A stretch of 6,166 bases of DNA, taken from NCBI GenBank assembly GCA_014729315.1, contig WJKD01000966.1:1-6166 (forward strand), read 5' to 3'. The notes below the pieces were generated by a model. It did not search any database, was not told the DNA's origin, and saw only the letters and a program-made list of their open reading frames with translations. This stretch comes from Promethearchaeota archaeon (lineage in GTDB: Archaea > Asgardarchaeota > Lokiarchaeia > Sigynarchaeales > SOKP01). The position numbers and the translations under genes were made by a program. This document shows positions 1 to 5,171 of this stretch, piece by piece. Numbering within the stretch: the stretch's first letter is position 1; every line of letters begins with the position of its first letter.

Positions 1-2
1 CT

Positions 3-377
3 GATTATTATCGAGAAAGCACTTGTTGCAATAATATCTCTCCTGAAGGCGAGATCATTCCTCCAAGGTTAATGGCAAAAGATAAAAAGGAACTTTATTC
101 AAACGCTTGCCAAAATTACCAAAAAACAAGTAAGATTCTTAAAGCTTATATGGATAACACAACGCCTTATTTAATAGTAAATGATATCTCAATTTATTTA
201 CATCTCGGGGATAAGAAAGAACTCTTGCGCACCATATACAAATCTAATACCTTTCTAGGAAATAGTTATTACGGGAGTTCAATTAAAAAAGGCTTTTCCA
301 AACTTTTTAGTTTAAAGGAAAAGCATAGGGTGAATTATTTGATTGATAAATTAGAGAAAGTTTATTTTACAGGATAA
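3..377 (+). CDS. 3' end of an unrecognised protein gene (5' end outside window)
   Basis: I do not recognise this protein. The reading frame is open from base 3 to the TAA at 375-377, giving 124 visible residues. An ATG at 72 could start a 101-residue protein, but the 23 codons before it read without a stop and look coding (DYYREST, then CCNNISPEGEIIPPRL), and no ribosome binding site precedes the ATG. I therefore treat it as the C-terminal part of a longer gene. The visible part is lysine-rich and soluble, with no membrane segment. A hydrophobic stretch ending in acidic or polar residues (YLIVNDISIYLHLGD) recalls a Walker B-type strand of a P-loop ATPase, but no Walker A motif is visible, so this is only a guess. 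The next gene lies on the opposite strand, 22 bases past the stop, so the two genes are convergent. Confidence 0.6.
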   Translation, partial: DYYRESTCCNNISPEGEIIPPRLMAKDKKELYSNACQNYQKTSKILKAYMDNTTPYLIVNDISIYLHLGDKKELLRTIYKSNTFLGNSYYGSSIKKGFSKLFSLKEKHRVNYLIDKLEKVYFTG

Positions 378-395
378 ATACTTGATTTGAGAAAG

Positions 396-408
396 ATTTT
401 TATTTTTT
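396..408 (+). terminator. T-rich tract after the left-edge gene
   Basis: A run of T broken by one A (397-408) lies about 20 bases after the plus-strand stop codon at 377. Archaeal RNA polymerase terminates on such T-rich stretches in the RNA-like strand without needing a hairpin. The tract overlaps the last codons of the convergent regulator gene, where it also encodes lysines, so it may be only coding sequence. Confidence 0.3.
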
Positions 409-855
409 AAGAGGTATCCACCAGCTTTTATATTTGTTAATATCGATAAAGGATGAGACGTCCATTTTTGAAAGCACCCCGTCAATAGTCTTTATGTTTT
501 CGTTGATAAATTTCCACAATTTTTTATCATCCTCCGCGATAATCTGGGCCACAACGTCGTGATCACCCGTAGAAACTGCAACAACCTGAATTTCCTCGAA
601 ATTAGAAAGCTGCTCTGCCACTTCATTCATTTTTGTGGGATCAACCGATAAACCAATCCAAGCTATGGTGTTATAACCCACTTTTTTAAAATCTATGATA
701 GCGCTACAGTTTTTTATTACACCGTTTTTTTCCATTTTTTTTACTCGTGCGTGAATTGTACTTGCTGCCAGTCCTAATTTATCGGCAATCTCTTTATACG
801 AAACTTTTACATCTTCTTGTAAAATATTTAGAATTCTCTTATCATTTTCGTCCAT
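400..855 (-). CDS. Lrp/AsnC family transcriptional regulator
   Basis: This is a one-component DNA-binding regulator of the Lrp/AsnC (feast/famine) family. From the ATG at 855 it has 151 residues, the usual length. Residues 1-50 form the winged helix-turn-helix (MDENDKRILNILQ, then SYKEIADKLGLAASTIHARV, then KKMEKNGVI). Residues about 65-140 form the RAM effector-binding and oligomerisation domain, with the conserved turn STGDHDVVAQI followed by FINENIKTIDGV. A GTG at 867 would add four residues (MKGF), but the ATG fits the family start (MDxxDKxIL) and has GAAAGG four bases upstream, so I chose it. Family members usually bind amino acids or related metabolites and often repress their own gene; the ligand cannot be read from sequence. 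The gene stands alone, convergent with the left-edge gene and divergent from adk about 700 bases away, so neighbours do not reveal its regulon. Confidence 0.93.
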   Translation of the reverse strand: MDENDKRILNILQEDVKVSYKEIADKLGLAASTIHARVKKMEKNGVIKNCSAIIDFKKVGYNTIAWIGLSVDPTKMNEVAEQLSNFEEIQVVAVSTGDHDVVAQIIAEDDKKLWKFINENIKTIDGVLSKMDVSSFIDINKYKSWWIPLKK

Positions 856-888
856 AAAACCTTTCACTTGGGTTAAAGATTAACGACT

Positions 889-906
889 AATTTGATCGAT
901 AAATTT
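889..906. promoter_or_regulatory. Imperfect palindrome, possible Lrp self-operator
   Basis: An imperfect dyad is centred on ATCGAT (895-900), with TTTG on one side and AAAT on the other and a single mismatch next to the core. Its size of about 15-18 bp suits an Lrp/AsnC dimer. It lies between the TATA-like box at 911-919 and the regulator start at 855, where the transcription start should be, so a bound protein would block initiation. Autoregulation is known for the family; its occurrence here is inference. Confidence 0.35.
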
Positions 907-910
907 TTCG

Positions 911-919
911 TATATTTTT
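911..919 (-). promoter_or_regulatory. TATA-like box for the Lrp/AsnC gene
   Basis: Read on the minus strand this is AAAAATATA. An archaeal TATA box about 26 bases upstream of initiation would place the transcript start near 889 and give a leader of roughly 33 bases before the ATG at 855. A second ACGAAAAAT copy lies just downstream, so the exact box is uncertain, and AT-rich background makes chance matches easy. Confidence 0.4.
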
Positions 920-920
920 C

Positions 921-1163
921 GTGTATTTTAACATACTCATCAAAACTGTACAAATAATGAGCTGTTATTTAAGAAAAACCTATGTTAATATATAAAAATA
1001 TCAAAATTATATTTTTTTAATCAATATCAAACTAAATTTTTTCCGTTTTTCTTTGCCTTTGACATATTTTTCATTAACAGAAGCTATTCTTCCAAAAACT
1101 CGTTGCTATCTATTATATTTAAATTTTTCGAATTCTTTCCATCTAATTACTAGTTAATAGTAC
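921..1163. other. Gene-free AT-rich spacer, nothing recognised
   Basis: This stretch is extremely A+T rich with stops in all frames at short intervals. I see no tRNA cloverleaf, rRNA segment, CRISPR repeats, C/D-box signature or convincing open frame. It separates the promoter of the minus-strand regulator from the dyad-rich segment that begins near 1164. Confidence 0.5.
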
Positions 1164-1243
1164 ATTAAAGTCAGTTCTTAATCCTTAAATATGACTTTAA
1201 ATAATATTTAAAGTAGTAATTAAATTACACAAAAAAAGTGTGA
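1164..1243. repeat. Cluster of four overlapping dyad symmetries
   Basis: Four inverted repeats are packed into 80 bases. TTAAAGTCA (1165-1173) pairs with TGACTTTAA (1192-1200). ACTTTAAAT (1194-1202) pairs with ATTTAAAGT (1206-1214) around a 3-base centre. GTAATT (1216-1221) pairs with AATTAC (1223-1228) around one base. TTACAC (1225-1230) can pair with GTGTGA (1238-1243) across seven A residues, with one G-T pair. The word TTAAAGT thus occurs three times in alternating orientation (1165, 1194 reversed, 1208). Such arrangements suit dimeric DNA-binding proteins, but the base composition makes palindromes common by chance. Confidence 0.4.
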
Positions 1244-1428
1244 ATACAATTACTTCTGATAATTATCGAAAAAGTAGAAGAGAGTCTTTTGATAAGACAC
1301 CTCATCATAAGTACTTAAAAGAGATTGTTAACTTGTATTCCAATTCGATTAAAGATCGCAAAAATCCAAGGCGCAATAATTTAATTTAATTTATTCAAGA
1401 TTATATTGAATTAGTTTATTTAGAGTAG
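1240..1428 (+). pseudogene. Possible decayed small gene with an in-frame TAA
   Basis: A GTG at 1240 opens 49 codons to a TAA at 1387. The product is protein-like and basic, containing NYRKSRRESFDKTPHHKYL, then KEIVNLYSNSIKDRKNP and RRNNLI. After that TAA the same frame continues FIQDYIELVYLE to a TAG at 1426. The frame has no stop from 1201 to 1386 although the surrounding sequence is full of stops, and the segment appears richer in G+C than its flanks. This suggests either a real 49-residue gene or the remnant of a longer one broken by a nonsense change. I do not recognise the family; a fragment of a mobile-element protein is possible but unsupported. No ribosome binding site is visible, and the GTG lies inside the arm of a small hairpin. 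Confidence 0.3.
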
Positions 1429-1443
1429 GTCCTTGGTTTTTGC
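1358..1443. repeat. Inverted repeat with 59-base loop
   Basis: GCAAAAATCCAAGG (1358-1371) is the reverse complement of CCTTGGTTTTTGC (1431-1443) apart from one bulged T. The core CCAAGG/CCTTGG pair (1366-1371 with 1431-1436) is GC-richer than the surroundings. Inside the loop, ATTCAA (1393-1398) pairs with TTGAAT (1406-1411), and AATAA (1375-1379) can pair with TTATT (1416-1420), so the segment could fold as one long nested stem. It overlaps the 3' part of the possible gene relic and ends about 50 bases before the adk TATA-like box. It could be a structured RNA, a terminator for the relic, or the ends of a tiny mobile-element remnant. Confidence 0.45.
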
Positions 1444-1492
1444 CTTAATTTTTGGTTTATTAAATTAATTCTTCCTTTTATAGTCTTTAAGC

Positions 1493-1500
1493 TTTTTATA
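1493..1500 (+). promoter_or_regulatory. TATA-like box for adk
   Basis: TTTTTATA lies about 52 bases before the GTG start of adk. Standard archaeal spacing places initiation near 1522-1525 and gives a leader of roughly 28 bases. Other AT-rich words nearby (1513-1527) could serve instead, so the box is tentative. Confidence 0.4.
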
Positions 1501-1551
1501 CCAGTTAAATCAATATTAATATTAAAAATTGATAAAAGTTAGTGAAATAAG

Positions 1552-2184
1552 GTGGCGAAGCATATTGTACTCCTGGGAAAACCAGGGGCAGGAAAAGGGA
1601 CTTTCTCTGCCCAAATAAAAGAAGTATTTCCTGAGATAGTCCATATTAGCACGGGTGACATTTTTAGAGAAAATCTTAAGAACGAAACATCATTGGGGTT
1701 AAAAGCAAAAGAATATATGGAAAAAGGCGAACTGGTTCCCGATTCGATTACCAATAGCATGGTAAAAGATCGATTAACAGAAAGCAAGGATAAATCCTGG
1801 ATACTTGATGGTTATCCGAGGAACATTGAACAAGCTAAATTCCTTTCTGATATCACCTCTATTGATAAAGTAATTCTATTATCCGTCGATGATTCAATCA
1901 TTATCAAACGAATTTTAGGGCGTTACACATGCGACAATTGCGGAGCGATTTTTAACAAATATTTTATGAAGCCCGAGAAAGAAGGAATTTGTGACGAATG
2001 TGGTGCAGAAATAGAGTTTAAACAAAGAAGCGACGATAACGAAGAAACACTTCAAAAGCGTTTAGATGTGTACAAAGAAAATGTGGATCCAATTATAGAA
2101 TATTATAAAGAAAAAGAAATCTTCGAAGAAATTGATTACGAGACCGTATTATCCGAAGATCAAATCAAAGAAATCTTGGGATAA
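1552..2184 (+). CDS. adk: Adenylate kinase, zinc-lid (bacterial-type) form
   Basis: This cytoplasmic enzyme catalyses ATP + AMP = 2 ADP. At 210 residues it matches the long, lid-containing Adk family. The phosphate-binding loop is GKPGAGKGT (residues 9-17), the AMP-binding region has HISTGDIFRE (31-40), and DGYPR (86-90) matches the family DGFPR signature. The lid starts at GRYTC (123-127) and carries a complete zinc knuckle, C127-x2-C130 and C147-x2-C150, followed by KQRSDDNEETLQKR, which holds the usual catalytic arginines and aspartates. The start is GTG at 1552: a TGA lies in frame at 1543, there is no ATG in between, and the P-loop falls at the usual distance from the N-terminus. There is no convincing ribosome binding site. 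Many archaea instead carry a shorter, unrelated-looking AdkA, so this form is noteworthy. The ndk gene follows 112 bases downstream. Confidence 0.97.
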   Translation: MAKHIVLLGKPGAGKGTFSAQIKEVFPEIVHISTGDIFRENLKNETSLGLKAKEYMEKGELVPDSITNSMVKDRLTESKDKSWILDGYPRNIEQAKFLSDITSIDKVILLSVDDSIIIKRILGRYTCDNCGAIFNKYFMKPEKEGICDECGAEIEFKQRSDDNEETLQKRLDVYKENVDPIIEYYKEKEIFEEIDYETVLSEDQIKEILG

Positions 2185-2200
2185 TTAAAGCATAATCCAA

Positions 2201-2238
2201 TTTTCTCTTTCTCTGTTTTTCTTTATCCTTTTATTTCC
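2201..2238 (+). terminator. Pyrimidine-rich termination tract after adk
   Basis: Starting 17 bases after the adk stop, a tract of almost uninterrupted T and C runs for 38 bases and includes five T in a row at 2216-2220. No hairpin precedes it. This is the pattern expected of archaeal intrinsic, factor-aided termination, and it suggests that adk and ndk are separate transcripts. Confidence 0.5.
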
Positions 2239-2242
2239 AACA

Positions 2243-2252
2243 TTATTAAAAC
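2243..2252 (+). promoter_or_regulatory. TATA-like word before ndk
   Basis: TTATTAAAAC lies about 50 bases before the ndk ATG at 2297, which would put initiation near 2273-2276 with a leader just over 20 bases. It follows the adk termination tract, as expected if ndk has its own promoter. The match is weak in this AT-rich spacer. Confidence 0.25.
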
Positions 2253-2296
2253 TTACAATAGAACAAAATAATAAAGTAAGCAGTATTTTTATTCCT

Positions 2297-2719
2297 ATGG
2301 ATAAAACATTTGTAATGATTAAACCTGATGCCGTGAAACGCAATTTGATCGGAAAGATCATAAGTCGGATTGAAGATGCTAAACTTAAGATATTAGAAAT
2401 GAAGATGTTGGAGTTATCAGCTGAATTAGCTGGAACTCATTACGATGAACACAAAGGAAAAGACTTTTACAATAATTTAATCGAATTCGTCACTTCTGGT
2501 CCATCAGTAGCTATGGTTCTTCAAGCTGAGAATGTAATTCCGCTGGTAAGAAAGATGATCGGTGCAACAGATCCAAAAGAGGCAGATTCTGGAACAATTC
2601 GAGGAGACCTTAAAGAAATTCCGGTCAAATCAGTTACGGAAAACATGATTCACGCGTCTGATTCGGAGGAAACCGCAAAACGAGAAATTGGCTTGTTTTT
2701 TCCTCACATTAAAATCTAA
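2297..2719 (+). CDS. ndk: Nucleoside diphosphate kinase
   Basis: This enzyme moves the gamma phosphate of ATP to other (d)NDPs through a phosphohistidine intermediate, making GTP, CTP, UTP and dNTPs in the cytoplasm. The 140-residue length and motif order are typical. They run TFVMIKPDAVKRNLIG (residues 4-19), the nucleotide-binding segment with R85 and GATDPKEADSGTIRGDL (89-105), then NMIHASDS (116-123) with catalytic H119, and a C-terminal EIGLFFP. The family is normally hexameric in archaea. The ATG at 2297 places the KPD motif at residues 9-11 as usual; no Shine-Dalgarno is present (TTTTTATTCCT precedes it). It follows adk, its metabolic partner, but a pyrimidine tract separates the two. 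Confidence 0.98.
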   Translation: MDKTFVMIKPDAVKRNLIGKIISRIEDAKLKILEMKMLELSAELAGTHYDEHKGKDFYNNLIEFVTSGPSVAMVLQAENVIPLVRKMIGATDPKEADSGTIRGDLKEIPVKSVTENMIHASDSEETAKREIGLFFPHIKI

Positions 2720-2740
2720 ATTTTTAAAAAATCGTCCTCA

Positions 2741-2760
2741 TTTTTATTCTCTTTTTTCTT
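2741..2760 (+). terminator. T-rich termination tract after ndk
   Basis: Five T, then ATTCTC, then six T and CTT form a pyrimidine-rich stretch about 20 bases after the ndk stop. It ends only 10 bases before the aroD ATG, so if it works as a terminator the aroD transcript must begin inside or beyond it with almost no leader. Confidence 0.4.
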
Positions 2761-2770
2761 ACAATTTAAT

Positions 2771-3541
2771 ATGAGTCTCAACGAATTTTGGAAACTATGC
2801 GTTGCGTTAAAAATTACTTCTGGAGATATTAAAGGAATCTCTGAGTTAATAGAAAAAGTGGTGGATCTCAATCCTGATTATGTGGAATTACGATTTGACT
2901 TTATTGACGAGATCCACAACCTAACGCCGATTTTAATAGAAACCATTTTATCTTTTATCAAACCTCCGATAAAATCCATTTTTACTTTTCGCCATCATAA
3001 AGAAGGAGGTTCCATGGAATTAGACGATTTTGAGCGATTTAAAATACTTAAATTGTTAATTGAATCCCGCCCAAGTTATTTTGATTTAGAAATGAACACC
3101 AATATCGAAACCTTAAGAAATATAATAGCTCTTGCAAACGAAAACGATGTTTCGCTCATTTTCTCTTATCACAATTTTGAAAAAACGCCTTCCTACGAAG
3201 AGGCACTAGTTCGAGTAGAGAATTTTAAGAATTTGCTCTTGAACAATCACTTAATCGATTTTCTTTTCTTTAAAAGAGTGATTTATAAAGTAATTTTTAC
3301 TGCTCAAGAATTTAAAGATAATCTGATACCTTTAAAGCTGTGTCGCACAATTTCAAAAAAGGAGCGAGACCAAGGGATTGTTTCGTTCTGTATGGGAGAG
3401 AAGGGTTTATTTTCGAGAATTATGTGCGTTAAAACGGGTTCTGCATTCACATATTCCTCGTTTAACGACATCACGGCTCCTGGACAAATCTCATTCCATA
3501 ACATGAGAGAAATTTATAATCTCCTCTTTCAAAATGAATAA
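2771..3541 (+). CDS. aroD: 3-Dehydroquinate dehydratase, type I
   Basis: This is the third enzyme of the shikimate pathway; it converts 3-dehydroquinate to 3-dehydroshikimate through a Schiff base on lysine. At 256 residues it fits the type I (AroD) TIM barrel. Visible landmarks are VELRFDF (38-44), FTFRHHKEGGSM (71-82) with the active-site Glu at about E78, FSYHNFEKTP (131-140) with the general base H134, and VIYKV (170-174) with probable Schiff-base K173. Near the C-terminus come GEKGLFSRI (209-217) with substrate-binding R216, KTGSAFTYSSF, and APGQI (236-240). The seven residues before KLCVALKIT are extra relative to many homologues, but no better start exists. The strand carrying the lysine (LIDFLFFKRVIYKVIF) departs from the usual GADIVKIAV pattern. 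No other shikimate gene is in the window. Confidence 0.93.
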   Translation: MSLNEFWKLCVALKITSGDIKGISELIEKVVDLNPDYVELRFDFIDEIHNLTPILIETILSFIKPPIKSIFTFRHHKEGGSMELDDFERFKILKLLIESRPSYFDLEMNTNIETLRNIIALANENDVSLIFSYHNFEKTPSYEEALVRVENFKNLLLNNHLIDFLFFKRVIYKVIFTAQEFKDNLIPLKLCRTISKKERDQGIVSFCMGEKGLFSRIMCVKTGSAFTYSSFNDITAPGQISFHNMREIYNLLFQNE

Positions 3542-3543
3542 TA

Positions 3544-3552
3544 TTTATATTT
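3544..3552 (+). promoter_or_regulatory. TATA-like box for the GH20 gene
   Basis: TTTATATTT starts three bases after the aroD stop codon. Archaeal spacing would start transcription near 3574 and give a leader of about 30 bases to the ATG at 3605. It is the best TATA match among the spacers here and suggests the glycosidase gene has its own promoter. Confidence 0.45.
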
Positions 3553-3604
3553 CGTGAAGATATGTAATAGTACGAATTTAAAAATCTTAAAAGTGAATAC
3601 ATAA

Positions 3605-5131
3605 ATGAATAAAATTATTCCTAAACCCGTGAAAGTAACTCAAAGAAAAGGAAAATTTATTTTGGATAAAGATACGGCGATATTTTGCGATTCAAAATGC
3701 GAAAAATTAGCTAAACTCTTTAAAGAAATGGTAGAAAAATTGTTAAGCTTCGAAATTCCGATTTTTAATATTGAATCCAATGAAGATTTTCCAAGTATGA
3801 TAATCCTTCAACTCTCTGACGAGTTAAATAGCTCAAAAGACGAAAGTTATCTATTAAACATCGAAAAATCCAAAATCATGATTTTAGCTTCTAATCCGGT
3901 TGGAATTTTTTACGCAATTCAGAGTTTGCGACAATTAATTTTTAATAGAAATGAAATTAAAGATTCTAACATGAATGCAATATCAGTAAGATCTATGGAA
4001 ATTGAAGATTATCCCCGATTTGAGTGGAGGGGATTTATGCTTGACGAGTCTCGGCATTTTTTTGGAAAGGAAATCGTTAAAAAAATCTTAAACGAGATTG
4101 CTTATTTAAAGATTAACAAATTTCATTGGCACTTGACCGACGATCAAGGATGGAGAATTGAAATAAAAAAATATCCAAAACTTAATGAAGTTGGTTCTAA
4201 ACGAAAGGGAACGAGAAAGTCAAGAAGAATAGGATCAGACGGAATTCCAGTGTCGGGATTCTATACCCAAGAAGAATTGAGAGAAATCGTCGAATATGCT
4301 CGGGAGAGATTTATTGAAGTTATCCCCGAAATTGATGTTCCCGGACATACCACCTCCGCTTTAGCATCTTATCCCGAATTAAGCTGTACGGGAGGAAAAT
4401 TTAAAGTTCGCCAGAGTTTCGGAATCTTCAAAGATGTCTTATGCGTAGGCAAGGAAAAAGTATTCGAATTCGTTGAGGATGTATTTAAGGAAGTTTCATC
4501 TGTTTTCACATCCGAATATTTCCACTTCGGAGGAGACGAGGTTCCTACGAAGCGATGGAAAAAATGTCCCGATTGTCAAGAAAGAATGAAGGAACATGGT
4601 TTTCAAGATGAACGAGAACTTCAAATATATTTCACTAATAGGATTTCGCAATATTTAAATTCATTAGAGAAGATACCAATAGGTTGGAACGAAATTCTTA
4701 ACGATAAATTAACAAATATAGCAGTCTGCCAATATTGGAACGACAACTTCGATCTGGTATTAAAACACGCAAGAAATGGACGAAAAATAATAATGTCAGA
4801 AGCAGAAACGGTTTATTTAAATTATCCCTACAAAGCAACCCCATTACAGCAAACCTATTTCTACGATCCCGTTCCTAGCGAATTAGAAAAAAATTATCAC
4901 GACAACATTCTAGGTATCGAAGCATGTTTATGGACTGAATACATAGCAAATGACGATAGATTAGAATACCAACTTTATCCGCGTATCTTAGCTATTGCCG
5001 AAATCGGATGGACGCCAAAAATAAATAAAAACTTTAATGACTTTAAAAAAAGACTAAAGAGCTATTATGAATGGTTCGCTGTCAGTAAAATAAATGCTGC
5101 ATCTTTTGGAGAGGCAACTAACCAGAATTAA
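3605..5131 (+). CDS. Beta-N-acetylhexosaminidase, glycoside hydrolase family 20
   Basis: This enzyme removes terminal beta-linked GlcNAc or GalNAc by substrate-assisted catalysis, in which the 2-acetamido group acts as nucleophile. The first 135 residues or so, from IIPKPVKVTQRKGKF, form the GH20b-like alpha/beta domain. The catalytic barrel begins at YPRFEWRGFMLDESRHF (136-152) and contains KFHWHLTDDQGWR (172-184), PEIDVPGH (241-248) and HFGGDE (307-312), with the catalytic pair D311-E312. IGWNEIL (359-365) and CLWTEY (441-446) supply the usual substrate-pocket tryptophans. The 508-residue length suits a two-domain enzyme without extra modules. There is no signal peptide or membrane anchor, so it should act in the cytoplasm, on imported chito-oligosaccharides or on turnover of the cell's own glycans. 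The C321-PD-C324 pair after the DE motif also occurs in homologues. Natural substrate unknown. Confidence 0.96.
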   Translation: MNKIIPKPVKVTQRKGKFILDKDTAIFCDSKCEKLAKLFKEMVEKLLSFEIPIFNIESNEDFPSMIILQLSDELNSSKDESYLLNIEKSKIMILASNPVGIFYAIQSLRQLIFNRNEIKDSNMNAISVRSMEIEDYPRFEWRGFMLDESRHFFGKEIVKKILNEIAYLKINKFHWHLTDDQGWRIEIKKYPKLNEVGSKRKGTRKSRRIGSDGIPVSGFYTQEELREIVEYARERFIEVIPEIDVPGHTTSALASYPELSCTGGKFKVRQSFGIFKDVLCVGKEKVFEFVEDVFKEVSSVFTSEYFHFGGDEVPTKRWKKCPDCQERMKEHGFQDERELQIYFTNRISQYLNSLEKIPIGWNEILNDKLTNIAVCQYWNDNFDLVLKHARNGRKIIMSEAETVYLNYPYKATPLQQTYFYDPVPSELEKNYHDNILGIEACLWTEYIANDDRLEYQLYPRILAIAEIGWTPKINKNFNDFKKRLKSYYEWFAVSKINAASFGEATNQN

Positions 5132-5171
5132 AATAATTAATTAGATTCTACAAATTTACGACGATAAATTT

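Noticed and set aside
856..867. GTG start for the Lrp/AsnC gene, adding four residues
   Set aside because: The ATG at 855 matches the usual family N-terminus and has GAAAGG at a suitable distance; the GTG adds only MKGF.
1007..1108. Short minus-strand frame with RVFGRIASVNEKYV followed by a lysine-rich tail
   Set aside because: About 33 codons, no start codon before an upstream stop, and composition expected from AT-rich spacer; too weak to call a gene.
1429..1539. Continuation of the relic frame after TAG 1426 with no stop for 37 codons
   Set aside because: The residues are simple F, L, I and K runs that follow from T- and A-rich DNA, and the stretch holds the probable adk promoter.
856..1551. 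Search of the long spacer for tRNA, C/D-box RNA or CRISPR repeats
   Set aside because: No T-arm-like GTTCAAATC, no paired C and D boxes and no regularly spaced repeats were seen.
1539..1787. 82-residue minus-strand open frame
   Set aside because: It lies almost wholly opposite the strongly supported adk gene and has no recognisable motif; it is a shadow of adk.
3304..3504. 66-residue minus-strand open frame
   Set aside because: It is entirely opposite the C-terminal half of aroD, which carries conserved active-site motifs on the plus strand.
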